A stretch of DNA of 64,000 nucleotides. It comes from Dactylorhiza incarnata (Eukaryota > Streptophyta > Magnoliopsida > Asparagales > Orchidaceae). The DNA is taken from the NCBI GenBank assembly GCA_033032865.1, contig JAWHQI010000065.1, positions 3,100,001 through 3,164,000 on the forward strand. Reading direction: 5' to 3'. The position numbers and the translations under genes are program-made. The first letter of the stretch is position 1; each line of letters starts with the position of its first letter. Under the pieces are notes generated by a model, which was given only the letters and a program-made list of their open reading frames with translations, did no database searches and was not told where the DNA came from. Of this stretch, positions 20,230 through 31,867 are shown in pieces.

Positions 20230-21916
20230 TGAAAGTTCACAGTGTGCCTCTGAGAATCCTCTAGAGAGGGGTGAATAGAGATTTAAATAATTTTTCTCTC
20301 TTAAGTGTACAGACAATAAAACTTATTAAGGTGTAATGAACTCAAACCAAAACCACATGTAGAATAACAGAAATAAAGATTGATGAAAGTAAATGTTCAG
20401 AAAGTAAATGGGACAACACAGAAAAGCATAGCACAGGCACAAGGAATTTTATAGAGGTTCCCCAAAATGTGGGTACTCCTCTCTTCTACCACCCGGTAGG
20501 AATGCACCACCTGTGCCTGAGTGTTTTGATAAGGAGACTCTTAGAACCAAAGATCTTTTGATAAGGAGAACTTGAACCACAGATCTTTTGATAAGGAGAT
20601 CTTGAACCACAGATCTTTTGATAAGGAGATCTTGAACCACTGAATCCTTTGGAAGAGGGATTCTTAAAACTCTTTTACAGTTGAGAAGACGGTGAAGGAA
20701 AGAAGGAAGAAGTGGTGAGAAGAATTCTGCTATCAAAATTCTGATGAAGCCTTCTGCTTCAGTTTTCTCTTTTCTGGATCTTCTAAGGATGAACCCCTGC
20801 TTTTGATAGAGATGATATGCAGAGGTTATGAGCTTCAGATCCTATCTCTTTCTTCTAATGAAATCTGGCTATTGTATGATATTTGATGAAGAGCAACCTT
20901 CTGTTTTTCACTGTACTGAGAGAGAGTTCTTGTTGTTCACAGTCTTTTAGGGTTCAAGAGGAAGAAGAAGAAGAAGAAGAAGCAGAACCCTAATCGACAG
21001 AATACATAATATGTGTTGAATTATTTGATTTCTTCTCTCTAATATTCTTATTTATTGTCCATCCTTTAATTTGAATTTGTTTCCTCTTTAAGAGCATGCT
21101 GAAAAGGTATTGGCCTGGACAATTTCTCTTCCTTTCCTCATTTGTTCTCGACCCGTCTGCCAACTGTCTTGATCCTTTCCAAGAAAGCTTTTGATGTCTT
21201 CTTTATTGCTCCTTTCTATTATAGGCAATAAATGAGCCATTGTAGAACGGTCTTCAGTATTGTGGGCCTTGAGAGAGAGTTCCAAAATGACAGCTGAAAA
21301 GGTTTCCTTTTCAGACTGTATTCGATGTTGCGTCGATTTCTCTTTCTCTCTTATCGACACACCTTCGAGTTCTTGTAAAAGCAGCTTCAAATTCATTCTT
21401 GCTCTGATTAAACTCTGATGTCGTCATTGTGTCGATTACTTATCGATGTAACCGTCGAGTGGAAGGCTTGGCTTTGAACTTCATCATCTATGTCAAATTT
21501 TAGTCAACGTTGCGTCGACTTCAGATGGCTTCGACAGATTCTTTCTTCTGCGTTGAGATGAAGTCAAAGTTGTGTCAACTTCTAGTGATACTTTGATATG
21601 TCCATTTCCTCTACGTGGACATCCTTTCGACGTAGCATCGACTTGATCTACTTTGACAGAAATTTGAGTTGCTTGGACTTCTAGTCTAAGTTGCATCGTC
21701 ATGAATTCGATGTTGCGTCGATTTCTATTCGACGCAATTGTTGACTTAACCCAAATTCTCCTTGTCTTGATCTGGTCTTGTCACCCTAAGTTGAGTGAGA
21801 TATCCAAAGACATATAATGACCATATTACCCTCACTATACAATGGGTAATTAAAACCTAAGAGATAAATAACTTTAGATAATTTGTTAAGTTAAATCTAA
21901 GGAGTTTTTCCCAACA
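20230..21916 (-). repeat. E8 3' LTR (1687 bp)
   Basis: Plus strand TGAAAGTTCACAGTGTGCC to TTTTTCCCAACA. Matches 38668-40345 over its length with scattered differences and small indels, such as the GAA-repeat stretch near 20960. Also related to both E10 LTRs. Confidence 0.92.
21310..21740 (-). repeat. LTR GTCGAC-rich repeats, E8 3' LTR
   Basis: Many short copies of GTTGCGTCGACTTC-type sequence and TCGA(T/C) half-palindromes; the matching stretch in the 5' LTR is about 39750-40150. In E10 the same family shows TCGACG-CAA-CGTCGA hairpins. Confidence 0.7.
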
Positions 21917-21930
21917 ATCTCCTCCTATTT
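21917..21930 (-). other. E8 polypurine tract
   Basis: Minus strand AAATAGGAGGAGAT directly before the 3' LTR; E10 has ATGGGAGAT at the same place. Confidence 0.7.
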
Positions 21931-22134
21931 ATCTTAACAGATTTTACAGTTTTGGTTAAAGTGATTTTACACAATCTTTTACATAAGCAGAATTACATAC
22001 AAGACAATCATAAATAGTACAAGTATAATAGAATGAAATCACAGAACATTTCAGACATTGTAAAATAAGTAATATTGTTCACCACACCTTATATGTTTGA
22101 CTTTTTCAGAAGATATAAGCTGAGATACCTGAAG

Positions 22135-23138
22135 TCATTGATCCTTCTCAGGAGTTTTTCTTTTTCTTGAGAAAACTTTTGGAATTTTCCTTGGAGCAAT
22201 CTGCAGAGGCTCATCATCTTCAGGGGACATGATGTTTCTTCAGCAACATTGTGTTTGAGAAGCTCCCCCTGAATTTGTGCATTCAGCTTAGCAATATCAG
22301 CAGCTTCCTTGGCAATCTTTGCCACCTCATCCAGTATTCTTCTGCATGGTGCTTCCCCTGGACCACTATTGTATCTACAACAATTATTTCTCCACCTAGT
22401 TGTTGGGTTGGTTCTTGAGGTGTACTAGGGAGCTCCCCCTCATTTGTTAGATATTGATGTACCTCTTCCATCTCTTTCTCAATCAGCTCCCCCTGATCAG
22501 CAGGCTCCCCCTGGATGTCTGCAGTAGTTTCCACTTGATTCTCTGGCTCTTCCTCTTTTCCTTGCTCCTCTTGATGCTCTGAAGCTGGCTCCCCCTGGAT
22601 ATTTGGACCATGGAAGATAGTCACTTTATCAGGACATGCATCATCATTCTCTTTATTGATGCCACTCAACTCTATGACTGACCTTTCTTCCTCCATAATA
22701 TTCTCCCCCATCTTAACCTTGCTGGCAAGAGAGGTTAAGAATTCCTTGGTCACTAGGGTGGAAGACATGTAGTCCTTGATTCCCTGGAGGGATCTTTTGG
22801 AGACCAGCATTTCAGCCTACATTTGGGAGTATTTTTTGTCAAACTTTCTGGCTTGAGTGGCTAATAGATCAGCAAATGTAGTGGAGGCCAAGCCAACTGC
22901 CTTAAAGATGACCTGCTCAAGGTCAATTGGAGGGATAGGTGTGGTGGATGGAGGAGGTGATGGTGGGAAATCTTCTAGGATAGTAGAGAGTGCATGGTAG
23001 GTTTTAGGGGAGATATGAATTGATGGTGGTGGTGGTGGAGGAGCAGACTGAGAGTCTGAAGTACTAGTTGATGGTTATTGTTGAGGGATGTGAGGTGTTG
23101 GCTTTGGGACTGAAGTAGATGGGATGGAGTGGAGGTTG

Positions 23139-23170
<32 letters not shown>

Positions 23171-24025
23171 AGGAGATGGTTGTGATGGAATAGCATCCTG
23201 AGGGAGATCTGGGACAGTGTCCTGTGGAGTTGGAGAGGGAGGAGGAGGAATACTATCCCTTGGAGGATCTGGTATATGTCTCTCTGAATCTTGAGGAGGT
23301 GGAGAGGGAGGAGGTGAAGATGGGGCTTGACCAGGCTTCAAGATTTGCCCGGTCCACTTTAAGAAGATTCCTATATTGATTCTTTTCCCTGGTGGAATTG
23401 GCACTCCCTTTGATTTGCACACTGCTGGATAGTGGTGGAGAAGTACTTGGCTCATAACTCTCATATATGTATTTTCCTTATGAGAGTACTTGTGCCCAAT
23501 CATTTTCAGAATGCATCTCCCCCAATTTATCTTTTTCTTAAGAACAAGAGCTCTCATTATCTGATGTTGTTGCTTGGGAATAACATCATCTGCTGAGATC
23601 TTACACAGCAACACCTTCTCTACTATGTCAGCAAGGAACCTGTATTCTTCTCCCAGATTGATCTTCTTCAGATTTATGGGCTTATCTTTCTTGAATTGCA
23701 TAATCTCCAGGGCCCTCTTGGTCTCATCCCCTGTTAATTCATCTGGCTCATTCCCAGTTAGAAGATCATATGTTTGATTCAATAACTCCTCTGTTATTTG
23801 TACATCTGTGGCAGACAATTTTCCCTTGAGGGATCCATCCTCTCCTATTTGAGCACTATCTTTAAACTCAGTTAGTTCGATATCCAAGATCTTGCATCTT
23901 GTGGATATCAGCTTGGTTAAGCCAGCATCTTGAAATAGGCCAAGAATGGCCTTGAAGCTTTCGGTCGCTGCACTGAAAGAACCAACATCCACATCAAAAC
24001 CAGAGTTTACTTTTGGTGGAGCCAT
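22135..24025 (-). pseudogene. E8 ORF2, putative plant-transposon-type protein, frame broken late
   Basis: Starts with MAPPKVNSGFDVDVGSF at 24025, 13 bases after an acceptor-like AG. The open frame reaches 23075 (317 codons). Homology to E10 ORF2 then continues in other frames to a stop at 22135-22137, roughly 600 residues in all. Residues ~1-60 are conserved (FQDAGLTKLISTRCKILDIE). Residues ~130-230 form a well-conserved globular block (GEEYRFLADIVEKVLLCKIS, KKINWGRCILK, YMRVMSQVLLHHYPAVCKSK), resembling the putative plant transposon protein (Transposase_32-like) domain; that assignment is by eye. A Pro/Gln-rich linker with CAA repeats (23141-23172) follows, then an acidic tail with repeated QGEL/QGEP motifs. 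In position it recalls env-like ORFs, but no signal peptide or membrane segment is evident. Role unknown. Confidence 0.72.
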
Positions 24026-24037
24026 TGATGTGAGGTA

Positions 24038-24058
24038 CCTGCAAACACAAGAGAAAAT
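24038..24058 (-). promoter_or_regulatory. Splice-acceptor-like site before E8 ORF2
   Basis: The minus strand has a pyrimidine-rich run ending TTGTGTTTGCAG, followed by GTACCTCA and then the ATG. E10 has TTTTGCAG followed by GTACCTCA at the matching place. It suggests ORF2 is expressed from a spliced RNA. Confidence 0.6.
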
Positions 24059-24757
24059 GAGAGAGAGAACAGCACGAAAGAACTGGAGAATAAGAGAGCA
24101 AGGAGAGGAAAATTCGAAAGCGTAAACGATTCGATGCTGAAGTTGCTTAAAAAAGATGATTCGTCGCAACTTAGAGTTTAAGTTGAGGCACCGTCGATAA
24201 TAATTAGTATTTCGTGCATAAACATATGTCGAGATTGCTTCTAGAAGCAACTCTGCGTGCGTCATTATATCGATGCTGCATCGATTGATATTCAATGCAA
24301 CTACGAGATTGTTCAGCAATCATTAAGTCGATGTAGTCATGTCGATGGTACATCTATTTCCAATCGACGCAACCATGGCTATGATCAGTGACCATTTAGT
24401 CGACGTATGCGTCAATATGAACTTGACGCTGCGTCGTATTTTATTCAAATTATCCACTTTGAGTGCTTCTAGACACTGGCATCGAGTAGGAGTCGATGGT
24501 ACGTCGACTTCTATTCGACGCACCTATAAATTAGCATATTTATTTCTTTAGAAAATTCTTGATGTTTTTCCCAGCAATTATATTTATTGAAAATAGATTT
24601 TATGATATTGATTTTATGAACTGTAAGGACAACATTGAAGATTTAAAGAAGAAATCACTCTCTTGATTGAATTCAGTTCCTTCTGTACGACCTACATCTC
24701 TCTTCCCACTCCATTCTCTTTTGATTAGGACCCTACTTAAACCTATACAATCAATTC

Positions 24758-25726
24758 AAACATTAGAATGAACCCAGGTTACCTTGGGCCCTTTGCTTTT
24801 ACCATTGTAGGGTTCAATGAAAGAATAGAAGGGTCTTTCATGATATCCTTTTGGATGATAAGGAATGGGTTTCCCAAACCTATGCTTATTGTTCTGATAC
24901 TTAAAATGAGTATAGAATGTATCTAAATATAAAAGATCAGCAGAATGTTTTATTACCCTTGGATTGGCTTTAGCCTTTTGATTAGTTGATTTCTCTGCAT
25001 TACTCGTCCCTTGGAATTTCTTTTCTTTGTTGAAATTTGCTTCATTACCTTGAGTTGTTTTTTTTTATTTACCAGTTTCCTGATTTTTAATTTTTGCAAT
25101 GTCCTCACAGGATTTATAATCACTAGGTCTAATGAAGCCAACTGAATTTTTCCAGGCAGGTTTCCTAGGGATTTATGTGCTAGTGGATAGGTCTGCTCCT
25201 AACCCTAGGTTATTAAATCTCATGGAAAGATTTTATGTGATGTCTCTGAGCTGTTGACTCCTCCCATTGAGTGAGTCCTCAAAGGCTTTCACCTTTGCTA
25301 GCTCTTCCTTTAATTCTTGGATTTTCACTTCTTATTTTAATCATTTATGATTCCTTATTATTAACTTCATCTAATAAGTCCTGATTTCTTAGATAGACAT
25401 CATCTTTTCTAAGGTTCTCTAGTTCTTCCCTATTTGCTTCTAATTCCTTTTGAGTTTTGAGATAGTCATTGCAAAATTCTTTAAAATAGATTTTGAAATC
25501 ATCAGAATTAAAATCAAAATTATCAAACATTGTTACATGTTCTTCTTCATCATCTGATGACATCCCCAATGTCATCATGCAGGATGCTTCAACATCTTTT
25601 TCCTCATCACTCTCTGATGAAGGGGAGCTTGACTCTTCTTCAGTGTCACTCCAGGTTTCAGCAATGAAACCCTTGGCTTTCTTCTTGTCTTTTCCCTTGT
25701 AAGATTTCTTCTTCTTTTCATCTTTG
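24758..25726 (-). pseudogene. E8 ORF1 (gag), C-terminal part left of E7
   Basis: Continues the gag after the E7 insertion: Lys-rich KDEKKKKSYKGKDKKKAKGF, an acidic Ser/Glu region (TWSDTEEESSSPSSESDEEK), then a coiled-coil-like stretch (LEANREELENLRKDDVYLRN). A disrupted tail follows, ending with the EPYNGKSKGPKVTWV motif before the stop near 24758. That motif precedes the protease in SIRE-like Copia polyproteins as I know them; here the ORF stops. Several frameshifts and stops occur. Confidence 0.75.
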
Positions 25727-25731
25727 CTGCT
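25727..25731. repeat. E7 target-site duplication, left copy
   Basis: CTGCT, identical to 37642-37646. Confidence 0.9.
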
Positions 25732-26450
25732 TGTTGGAATCGGGATTCGGTCCAACGAGGAGTTCGGACCCCAAAGATGGGTGCAACCCATGCTTACTGA
25801 TCCCTCGGAACAACCTGACCAGAGACTAGGAACTAAGACCCTTGGCGATAGTGTGGAGGTCCCACCATACACCCGGAAGATCGTAGAGCGCTTCCCCTCC
25901 TAAGCCAAGAACTGAAGTCGGCCACCTTGGAGAGCTTTGAGAGCTAACCAAAGATGACCTGAGGAGAGAAAAACTAAGAAGAAGTCCCCTCCAAAGGTGC
26001 CCTTAAGGTCCTATTTATAGTTTTTCTGAACAGATATGCTAATAGCGGGGTTCCGCCTTTTGGTTTTACTAAACGCACCTCAAATTGGCCTGCTAACAGC
26101 CAAACTCTGATGTTCTGAAGGGCTACTGGCAGCCCACCAAGGGCATAAGGGTAATTTTGCCTCCTTGGCCCCTGGGCAAGTGGCCTACGAGAGCGCCACT
26201 CCTGGCACTCCTCGCGAGTCTCCCCGCGAGTACCGTCCGCAAACCCTCCTTAGGCGAGCGGCCCGCGAAGGCTCTGCTCGCCTACCTTCTGGCGACAACC
26301 ATCCAAGGGCAGGCCTCGCCAGCTCCTCTCCGAGGTCACCCTGGTTCGCCTCCTTCAGCTCTCGCGACTCCTTAGTGGCGAGACCACTATTTCCAGCCTA
26401 GGTCACACATCTTCGAGCCTTACCCCCTCAGGAGAACATAGGGTTGTACA
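25732..26450 (-). repeat. E7 3' LTR (719 bp)
   Basis: Plus strand TGTTGGAATCGGG to GGGTTGTACA. TATA-like CTATAAATAG on the minus strand at 26011-26020. The GC-rich U3 part at 26165-26340 contains CTCGCGAG and GCGAGCGGCCCGCG motifs. The adjoining 26451-26465 is G-rich on the minus strand (GAGCGGGGATTG), the likely polypurine tract. Confidence 0.92.
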
Positions 26451-26559
26451 CAATCCCCGCTCTTTGCGAGATTAATCTAAGCTTGTAAAGAATCATCCAA
26501 CCCGGGTGTTCGTCGGCGACTGCTGATCTGTCGGGAATCTTTTTGAGATTAATTCTGCA

Positions 26560-27661
26560 ACTTCTTTATTTAAACTGCGATTTTTAGCTTTTCAGCACCC
26601 GATTCAGTTCCGCCATTTTCACCGCAAAGAGAGCTCCATCGACGTTTTCCTCCACCCTTCCATGAGGGCTTTGCCCTAGGCCGCGTCCATCATCCAAGAG
26701 CTTCCAAGGAGAGGGATCTAGCCCTACATCCATCATCATCCAAGGAGAAGGAAGCTTTGTTCTTGTGGCCGGATCGTGACACGAAGAAGACGGGCTATTG
26801 GAAGGTAGTGACAGCCTTCTCTACCCCGGACGCAGTTGAGGACCGAGCTTGGATGCGGATTGACAACCCAGCGATTCCAACCGTGAATCTTCGACAAGAC
26901 TTCGGATTAGGTCGATTCCTTGCTTTCTGCCCTTTTGTTTTGATGATTGTATAAGCTACATTCTTCTATCTTTTGATGATGTGCACTATGAATCTTGCTT
27001 TGTGATGTTTAATTCATGTTTATGAGTTCATATTATTCATATGTGTGTATGAGGTGCGCCCCCATCCATTTTCCATCCACATCCGTCATCACCCTCCACT
27101 CCATTACGCTAGCCTACTCTTCCATTCCGTAAGACAACTCTTCCATCCACCAATCTAAGTGGTGTTAACGGCCCGTGTAATCCACCTCGACCCCGTCGGT
27201 GCGAACCATTCCATCCGCAATCCTTCTCTTCCATCCGTCTAGCGAAGCGTGGCATAGCGGACCGTGTAATCCATTTGCCTAACGAAGCAGCGCGCTCAAG
27301 GCCTACACAGTTCGATTCTGCTTGCCTACTCGTCCGTCCGCCCTTGTGAAGCAGCGTGCTCAAAGCCTGCCTAGCCTCCATCCCGCCAAGCGAAGCATTG
27401 CATAGCGGCATTGCATAGGAGTAGTTTAGTTATTTTCTTTTATTTCCACAAACCAAATCACCCCCTTTCGCACCCATCCGACCTAAAGGACTTCGATCTC
27501 AAGTCCTTCCTCAAAAGTTAACTCCACCTTACTGTGTTCCTTCGAGATCGATACTTGGGGATTCACTCCCACATTTTATATTACTTGAACGATCGGTACA
27601 CTGCCGTTTCGTGCCGCAGTCTTACTACCGCCTATAGCGGTGTGCTAAGATTTGCGCATCA
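26560..27661 (+). repeat. E6 5' LTR, R/U5 part
   Basis: Related to the minus strand of E3 LTRs, e.g. GAAGAAGACGGGCTATTGG, GGATTGACAACCC, and the final stretch of the CCATCCG-rich repeats and ACGATCGGTACACTGCCG. Ends GCGCATCA. Confidence 0.78.
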
Positions 27662-27667
27662 AGTTTT

Positions 27668-27684
27668 TGGCTCCGTTGCCGGGG
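27668..27684 (+). other. E6 primer-binding site (tRNA-Asp type)
   Basis: TGGCTCCGTTGCCGGGG, one change from the E2/E3 site, behind the AGTTTT spacer. Confidence 0.82.
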
Positions 27685-27914
27685 AACACAGTCGTGTGAG
27701 TTGATGTAGAGGGAGACAAGAGAGAGTAGTTCTTCCAGTGTGTATAGCCGCTTTATTATTTTTTGTTTGCTTGTTAATTATATATTGTTTGTTATTATTC
27801 CTTCCTCTTCTATTTTTAAGTTTTAGGCAAGTTTAATCCAAGTTGTTTTATCAGTCTGTGTAAACTTCCTTGCAAAGAATTTCAGTTTTGTTTTATCTGC
27901 TTTAATTATTAAAA

Positions 27915-29111
27915 ATGTCGTCATGGGATATTTCTCCTAGCACTTACGACAAGATGGTTTATTATATAGACCAAATGAAGGAGTTAAATGCTAGGCAGTG
28001 TAGGAACGTTGTTTGCTTGTTGTGTCGAGGAGAGGGTCATGAATTGAAGGACTGTCCTAGTCTTTTCAATCCTGACCGCGGCTCGTCCACTCATGACAAC
28101 ATTGTCCCTACCACTCATTCTTTACCCGTGGAGGCAATCGTGCCCTCTATCCCCGAGTTTATCTCGTGCATGGACTCCTCACTCCCTGTTTATGGCTTCA
28201 CTCCTAGTGATGATGATCACTCATCTGTTGGCCAACAAGGAGAGGATTTCGAACTTATGGATGCACCTGAGTGGGATGAGGAAAGTATTCTTTCCATTGG
28301 GGAGGCATTAGCAGATCTTTTTGCGGAGGAACCAAATCTTTTTGTTCCTCCAGTTTCTTTGCAAGATTTTTCTACACACATTCTTTATGATCCTATCGAA
28401 GTGAAGGAGTGGGGTGATGCTTCTGACTCAGAGGATGCTCCAAAGTGGGATGAGGAGTTTGTTTTCCCCGAAGGGGAGAATGAATACTTTGAACATGATG
28501 GTGCACCTCGGTGGGATGAGGAGGATACTCTCTCTGGTGAGGAGGTTTGCACTTCCTCATGGGACGAGGAGGTCCAACTCACCACCGAGGCCCTTGAGTT
28601 CTTGGGTTCCCCTCGCTATGATACATATGATGATGATAGCGATCTATCCTTGGATCTTGCTGGGAGTGAGACCGGGACCACTCCCCCGATTTTTGATTGT
28701 TTAAGTCATTCCTCTCTTTTATTTCTTGAACCCCCTTCTTCATCTGAGCCTGTGCAGGTTGAATCTTCACAGGTACTTTAGGAGGACTTGGAGCATTTTG
28801 CTCAAGTCAATGAGGAGCGTAACCTCATATGTGAGTAGGTTGACCCCTCCTCCATAGTGGAAACCCCACTCATTACCTTTTCCTCCTGCCACCTCGACGA
28901 AGACGACACCTTGCTGGGCAAGGATAGTTTTGGTGAGTTGAGTGAGGATTCCTCCTCTTCTTACTTTTTATTCCCTCTACCTGTGACGAGCAGGTATTAT
29001 TTATATTCGGGTAGAGGCGTGATTGTTCTATCACCGTATCGGTACCCGCTACCGACACGCATATTAGAACAGTTACCTGTGCATTTTCTTTTTCATAGAC
29101 CCATTAGCTAG
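27915..29111 (+). pseudogene. E6 zinc-knuckle acidic protein
   Basis: The ORF is open from ATG 27915 to TAG at 28779-28781 (288 codons). The same frame continues, with one more stop near 28836, to 29111. The N-terminus MSSWDISPSTYDKMVYYIDQ matches E3, then a CCHC knuckle (CLLCRGEGHELKDC), then HSLPVEAIVPSIPEFISCMD, also close to E3. Acidic modules repeat: DAPEWDEESILSIGEALADL, EDAPKWDEEFVFPEGENEYF, GAPRWDEEDTLSGEEVCTSS. The last part differs from E3. Conservation with E3 at protein level in a pol-less element suggests a function before decay. Function unknown; an RNA-binding gag remnant is the simplest guess. Confidence 0.68.
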
Positions 29112-30755
29112 AACTGTTTTAAATTTGAATAAGTCGTGTTGGAAGACAATAACCCCAGTAGTTATCTTACCTTTCTTGCAATGTTAGTTTATCTAGTTTG
29201 TTTAGTTAGCTTTACTTTATTCTAGTTTGTATATTTTCTTTTGTTTTTGCGGAGCTCACCCATGCAGGTTCTTTTTCTAGTTGGGGATGTTGCAGCTTTG
29301 TCTTGGATTTCTAGCGTCTTTTGGTATGCTCATTTGCTGAGCATTGGGTACTCTCTTCCCCTAGCTCTTTTCTGAATTTCATAACTATATATTGTGTGTA
29401 TTGTCTAGTTTAAGTCCGGGAGAGAGCAGTTTTGTGTGCCCACTCACGTGCATTTTTGCAGAGCGTGCTAGAAGTATTTTATTTTCAGTTATATTATATG
29501 TTCATTTTCATCGCACGCCACTGCACCCACATGAGCGTGTACTTAGCCGTAGGCGCGTTACGAGTTCAACTCATTTCTTTTGTGTGATTGTGAAAATCTC
29601 TGTGCTGGCTTAGGATTGTGAGACGGAGTAAAATGTTGACTCTCATAGTGCCCCTAGTCAAGCGCTTGCGTCTCGCATAGAAATTTGTGTAGAATTAATT
29701 TTTCCTTATGCTTGTAGTTTTATATTTTTCTATTTGCGTAAATATTGTTTATTCTACTCAGAAGTGGTGAATCCGGTATGAATCAAACGGTAGCGTAGGG
29801 ATGTGTGTAGACGTTTGCTAGATTCGTATTGCTCGAGTCGGGAGGAAGGATTGTCTTTCTCGGTGGCTAAGAACTTGCCCCAAGCGACTCTTGAAGCATT
29901 GGCATAGGTTAGTTCAATGCGTGAGAATGACGTAGGCCATCATTTTGGCCAGGTTGAGCTTTGTGTACCATTCCTATCATTTATTCCTTGCTAGCCCCTT
30001 TTGTGCCTGCCCCGTCCTTTGATTCAGCTCCACCGCTTTCTCACCAAAGCCAAAAAGCCGATCCTAGTCGCATGCCCAAAGCTGATCTTTAGCTATTTTC
30101 ATATTTGTTTTGGGGGGGGGGGGGGTGTTGATGTGGTAATGTTAATTTGGAAATGTGGATGTACTTGCTGAAAATAGTTAAAAAGAAAAAAAAACTGAAA
30201 ATAAAAAAAAATGAAAAGAAGAGAAAAAGAAAAGAAAAATGAAAAAAGAAATGAGCCTAATTGAAAATCTTTGTGAGAAATATTTTGGGAGTAGGCGGTG
30301 CACACACCCATGTTTTCAAGTTCAAGTCTGGGGGTGTGGTGCACCCGCGCGTATTGTGGCAGCTTGGTTAGCTTTGTTGCAGTAACTCAATTGGGTTGCG
30401 TGCGTAAGCTTTCATGTTTATCATTGTATATCCCACTGAAACCCAAGCCCTGTCTTATACCTAAAGTCCTCCTGATTCGTGCATTGAATCAAACTAGTGC
30501 CGTGGAGAGAGTGCGAACGGGCAAGCTTATGGTCACCGACATTGATGGATTTCTTTGGAGGTTGTCCTGAGCCCCGATCTTTGGCAATGCTCACCTTAGC
30601 GATCGGTTTACTTTCTTCCTACGCGTGACCGAATGATTCACCGCGATTCAGATTCTGAGTAATAATAATATATAGATACGCTCTTAGAAAAATGTAAACT
30701 TTTATGCATAATTAAATATTTCTTCTACTGAATTTTTAAAACTCACAAAAAATAC
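29112..30755 (+). other. E6 non-coding interior
   Basis: Contains blocks shared with the E3 interior (about 29800-30060 and 30400-30540), a 14-base G run (30112-30125), an A-rich stretch (30175-30255), and a polypurine-like CAAGTCTGGGGGTG (30314-30327). No ORF is supported. Confidence 0.6.
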
Positions 30756-31371
30756 TCAAACTTAGGTTCCAATTTTTTGAACCTTTAAAATAAGGAAAGC
30801 CCCCCTTATTTATAGGAAAAAAGAGGGTTGCATTTAGCAAAAAAATCAAATATTTAGGACATAATGGGAAACAACTGGAGGTTCTAGAAGGAGAGTGTGC
30901 TGAACAGCTTGCTGGAAGGAGAGCTGGCGGGTTGGGGTGCGAATAGCAGCTAGCGGGTTGGGGGTGCGAATATCTGGATTTAATCCAGCAAAAATAGAGC
31001 TTCTTGGATTCGATCCCGCGCCACTAGAGAGGCTAGCCAAATCTAGTCCACTGGAGCAACCGCGCCAATCTATAAAAATAAGAACATATTTGTATATATT
31101 ACATATACTAATATGTTAATACAATAAGTTTTAAGTAGACGGGAAGGGAAAAGCGACATCACGTCTCGTCGATCGACGGGAAGGGATATCGATCGGGACT
31201 TAGGATTAGGGAGGAGCTGATCGACGGGATGGGAAGAAGAAAAATTGACAGCCCATCCCGTCGATCGACGGGAAGGGCTTAAGAAAAAAGTATAAGTTGT
31301 AAAATTGTCGGGATCAACACCCCGTCCCATCGATCGACGAGATGGGATGCCGATCGACGGGTTTGAAGCTG
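30756..31371. other. Unassigned stretch with CGTCGATCGACG palindromes
   Basis: Between the broken end of E6 and the LTR-like fragment. It contains several copies of CCCGTCGATCGACGGG-type palindromes (31163-31377); 31256-31273 is an 18-bp perfect palindrome. It may be the U3 of a further LTR. No ORF is supported. Confidence 0.5.
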
Positions 31372-31640
31372 ATGTTGAAACCAGTAACCCAGATTCAGCG
31401 TTCGAAAGGGGGATGCGGCTAGCCCTTACTTGATCCAAGCTAAGACCCTTGACTGATCGCTAAGAACTGAGAAACCTTGCCCTTGGAGAACACCTAAGTC
31501 CACTAACGGACCCCTTAAGCTGCAACGTGGAGGTCCCACCACATACCCCGGAGCTCTCAAGGAACTTCCACTCCCAAGCAAATGCTGAGCCTGGGAACCT
31601 TGGAGGGCACTAAAAACGAAATATCGAATTCTAATATCAA
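31372..31640 (-). repeat. LTR-like fragment of a Tat relative inside E7
   Basis: Plus strand begins TGTTGAAACCAG and contains GGAGGTCCCACCACATACCC and CTCCCAAGCAAATGCTGAG, resembling the first third of the E5/E7 LTRs in diverged form. The rest of that LTR is not recognisable; 31641-31867 holds short AATTCTAATATC repeats and AT-rich sequence. Confidence 0.5.
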
Positions 31641-31867
31641 ATTCTAATATCAAATTCTAATTCCGTCCAAACGAACGGACCCTAATAGTTCTTGATACAA
31701 AATCTTTAATTCTTCGCTAGGATATTGAAGCTCTTGAATTAGAAATAAATTGAGTTTGATCGGGAAACCAATAGTTAGTATAAAAAAATCCAACTCTTAA
31801 TCAAAGTTGTGGTCGACCCCATTACAAAAATCAGAGAGAGAAGTAAATCGTAAGAGAACTCAATTTA

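Larger units (their letters stand above)
26560..30755 (+). mobile_element. E6: pol-less tRNA-Asp-primed element, relative of E3, truncated at both ends
   Basis: Plus strand order: R/U5 part of the LTR (about 26560-27661), spacer AGTTTT, PBS, a zinc-knuckle ORF, and a long non-coding interior that matches E3 in blocks. The U3 with its palindrome array is missing on the left, and the 3' LTR is missing on the right, where homology to E3 fades at about 30755. Bases 26451-26559 could be the 3' leader of E7. It lies inside E7 on the opposite strand. Confidence 0.75.

Noticed and set aside
22135..24025. Host gene with Gln-rich tract
   Set aside because: A full-length homologue is present in E10 at the same place between gag and LTR, so it belongs to the element.
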